Source of the DNA: an uncultured Lachnospiraceae bacterium
GTDB taxonomy: Bacteria > Bacillota > Clostridia > Lachnospirales > Lachnospiraceae
Direction: 5' to 3'
DNA length: 6,415 nucleotides
NCBI GenBank assembly: GCA_910587935.1
Contig: CAJUNP010000033.1
Span: 24,224-30,638, forward strand
In this document: one piece after another, positions 6,198 through 6,415 of the stretch
Layout of the letters: each line of letters opens with the position of its first letter
How positions within the stretch are numbered: position 1 is the first letter of the stretch
The notes under the pieces: model-generated
The model's input: only the letters and a program-made list of their open reading frames with translations
Told to the model about the DNA's origin: nothing
Database searches by the model: none
Program-made: the position numbers and the translations under genes

Positions 6198-6403
6198 TTA
6201 CGGAATGATTTCAGTTACTCCTCCAATATCTACGAATCTGCTGGCCTCATCAAAATCGTCAGACATGCAGAAAGGGGGAATCGGCTAATGCCGATCCCTC
6301 CGATTTTGTAAGAGAATAAGCAATGCCCACCAAAATACAAGACTTTGCCCTCTTGCATTTCGTAAACGTCAAATTCTCCGCCCCTTGATAAACTAAGCGC
6401 CGC
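6198..6403 (-). pseudogene. Possible decayed coding tract or intergenic repeat
   Basis: No intact gene is visible. On the minus strand one frame (6230-6403) reads RGGEFDVYEMQEGKVLYFGG and continues to a TAG. A second frame takes over with MSDDFDEASRFVDIGG (6198-6266), ending in TEIIP and a TAA just before the toxin-antitoxin operator. Both stretches have protein-like composition, and the second looks like an acidic C-terminus, which suggests one gene broken by a frameshift near the hairpin at 6276-6298. A third frame is open from the window edge to a TGA near 6260, so coding cannot be proved. I recognise no family. A non-coding dispersed repeat would explain the same picture. Confidence 0.3.
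6276..6298. repeat. Imperfect hairpin in the right-hand tract
   Basis: ATCGGC (6280-6285) and GCCGAT (6290-6295) form a perfect stem around TAAT, extended by GGG (6276-6278) and CCC (6296-6298) with one unpaired A at 6279. There is no adjacent U run on the minus strand, so it is not a convincing terminator. It coincides with the point where the two protein-like frames switch. Confidence 0.55.
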
Positions 6404-6415
6404 TTACTTGCGGCG
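6398..6415. repeat. GC-rich dyad at the window edge
   Basis: CGCCGC (6398-6403) and GCGGCG (6410-6415) are a perfect 6-bp inverted repeat with a 6-base loop, and the stem may continue beyond the window. On the minus strand it is followed by CTTAGTTTATC, a weak U-containing tail, so it could be the terminator of a gene to the right. Confidence 0.35.

Noticed and set aside
1..6415. tRNA, rRNA, CRISPR array, insertion sequence or novel defence system
   Set aside because: I saw no cloverleaf, no spaced repeat array, no transposase and no unusual enzyme set. The genes are a standard dcw start, ychF and one common toxin-antitoxin pair.

Overview
The window comes from a low-to-mid GC Firmicute, most likely a member of Clostridia such as Lachnospiraceae. 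The reasons are the gene order mraZ-rsmH-ftsL-PBP, purine-rich AAGGAGG-type ribosome binding sites, frequent use of TTG as a start codon, a cysteine-bearing Firmicute-style RsmH, and the sequence of the class B PBP. This is inference from family knowledge; no database was searched. Every gene I support lies on the minus strand, so the window reads from right to left.

Region by region, in transcription order. Positions 6198-6415 hold no intact gene. They contain three competing short reading frames, an imperfect hairpin and a GC-rich dyad at the edge, which fits a decayed gene or an intergenic repeat. Positions 5823-6128 and 5500-5826 are a RelB/DinJ-type antitoxin and a RelE/ParE-type toxin with an ATGA overlap, driven by a well-formed promoter whose -35 element sits inside a dyad. 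Positions 4219-5316 are the universally conserved ATPase YchF, with its own candidate promoter and a strong intrinsic terminator at 4075-4110. Positions 3476-3907 start the division and cell wall (dcw) cluster: mraZ, then rsmH (2506-3456), an FtsL/DivIC-like division protein (1955-2491) and a class B penicillin-binding protein (1941 to beyond position 1). Their spacers are only 13-19 bases, so they form one operon.

The dcw promoter region carries four AAAGTGG-like boxes at an exact 10-base period. This is the arrangement expected for the MraZ operator, so the operon is probably autoregulated by its first product. The PBP contains all three catalytic motifs, but its last few codons before the window edge look frameshifted.

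I do not see a convincing undescribed system. The observations most worth following up are the MraZ box array, the apparent frame change in the PBP tail, the related motifs bracketing the toxin-antitoxin pair, and the untranslatable tract at the right edge.
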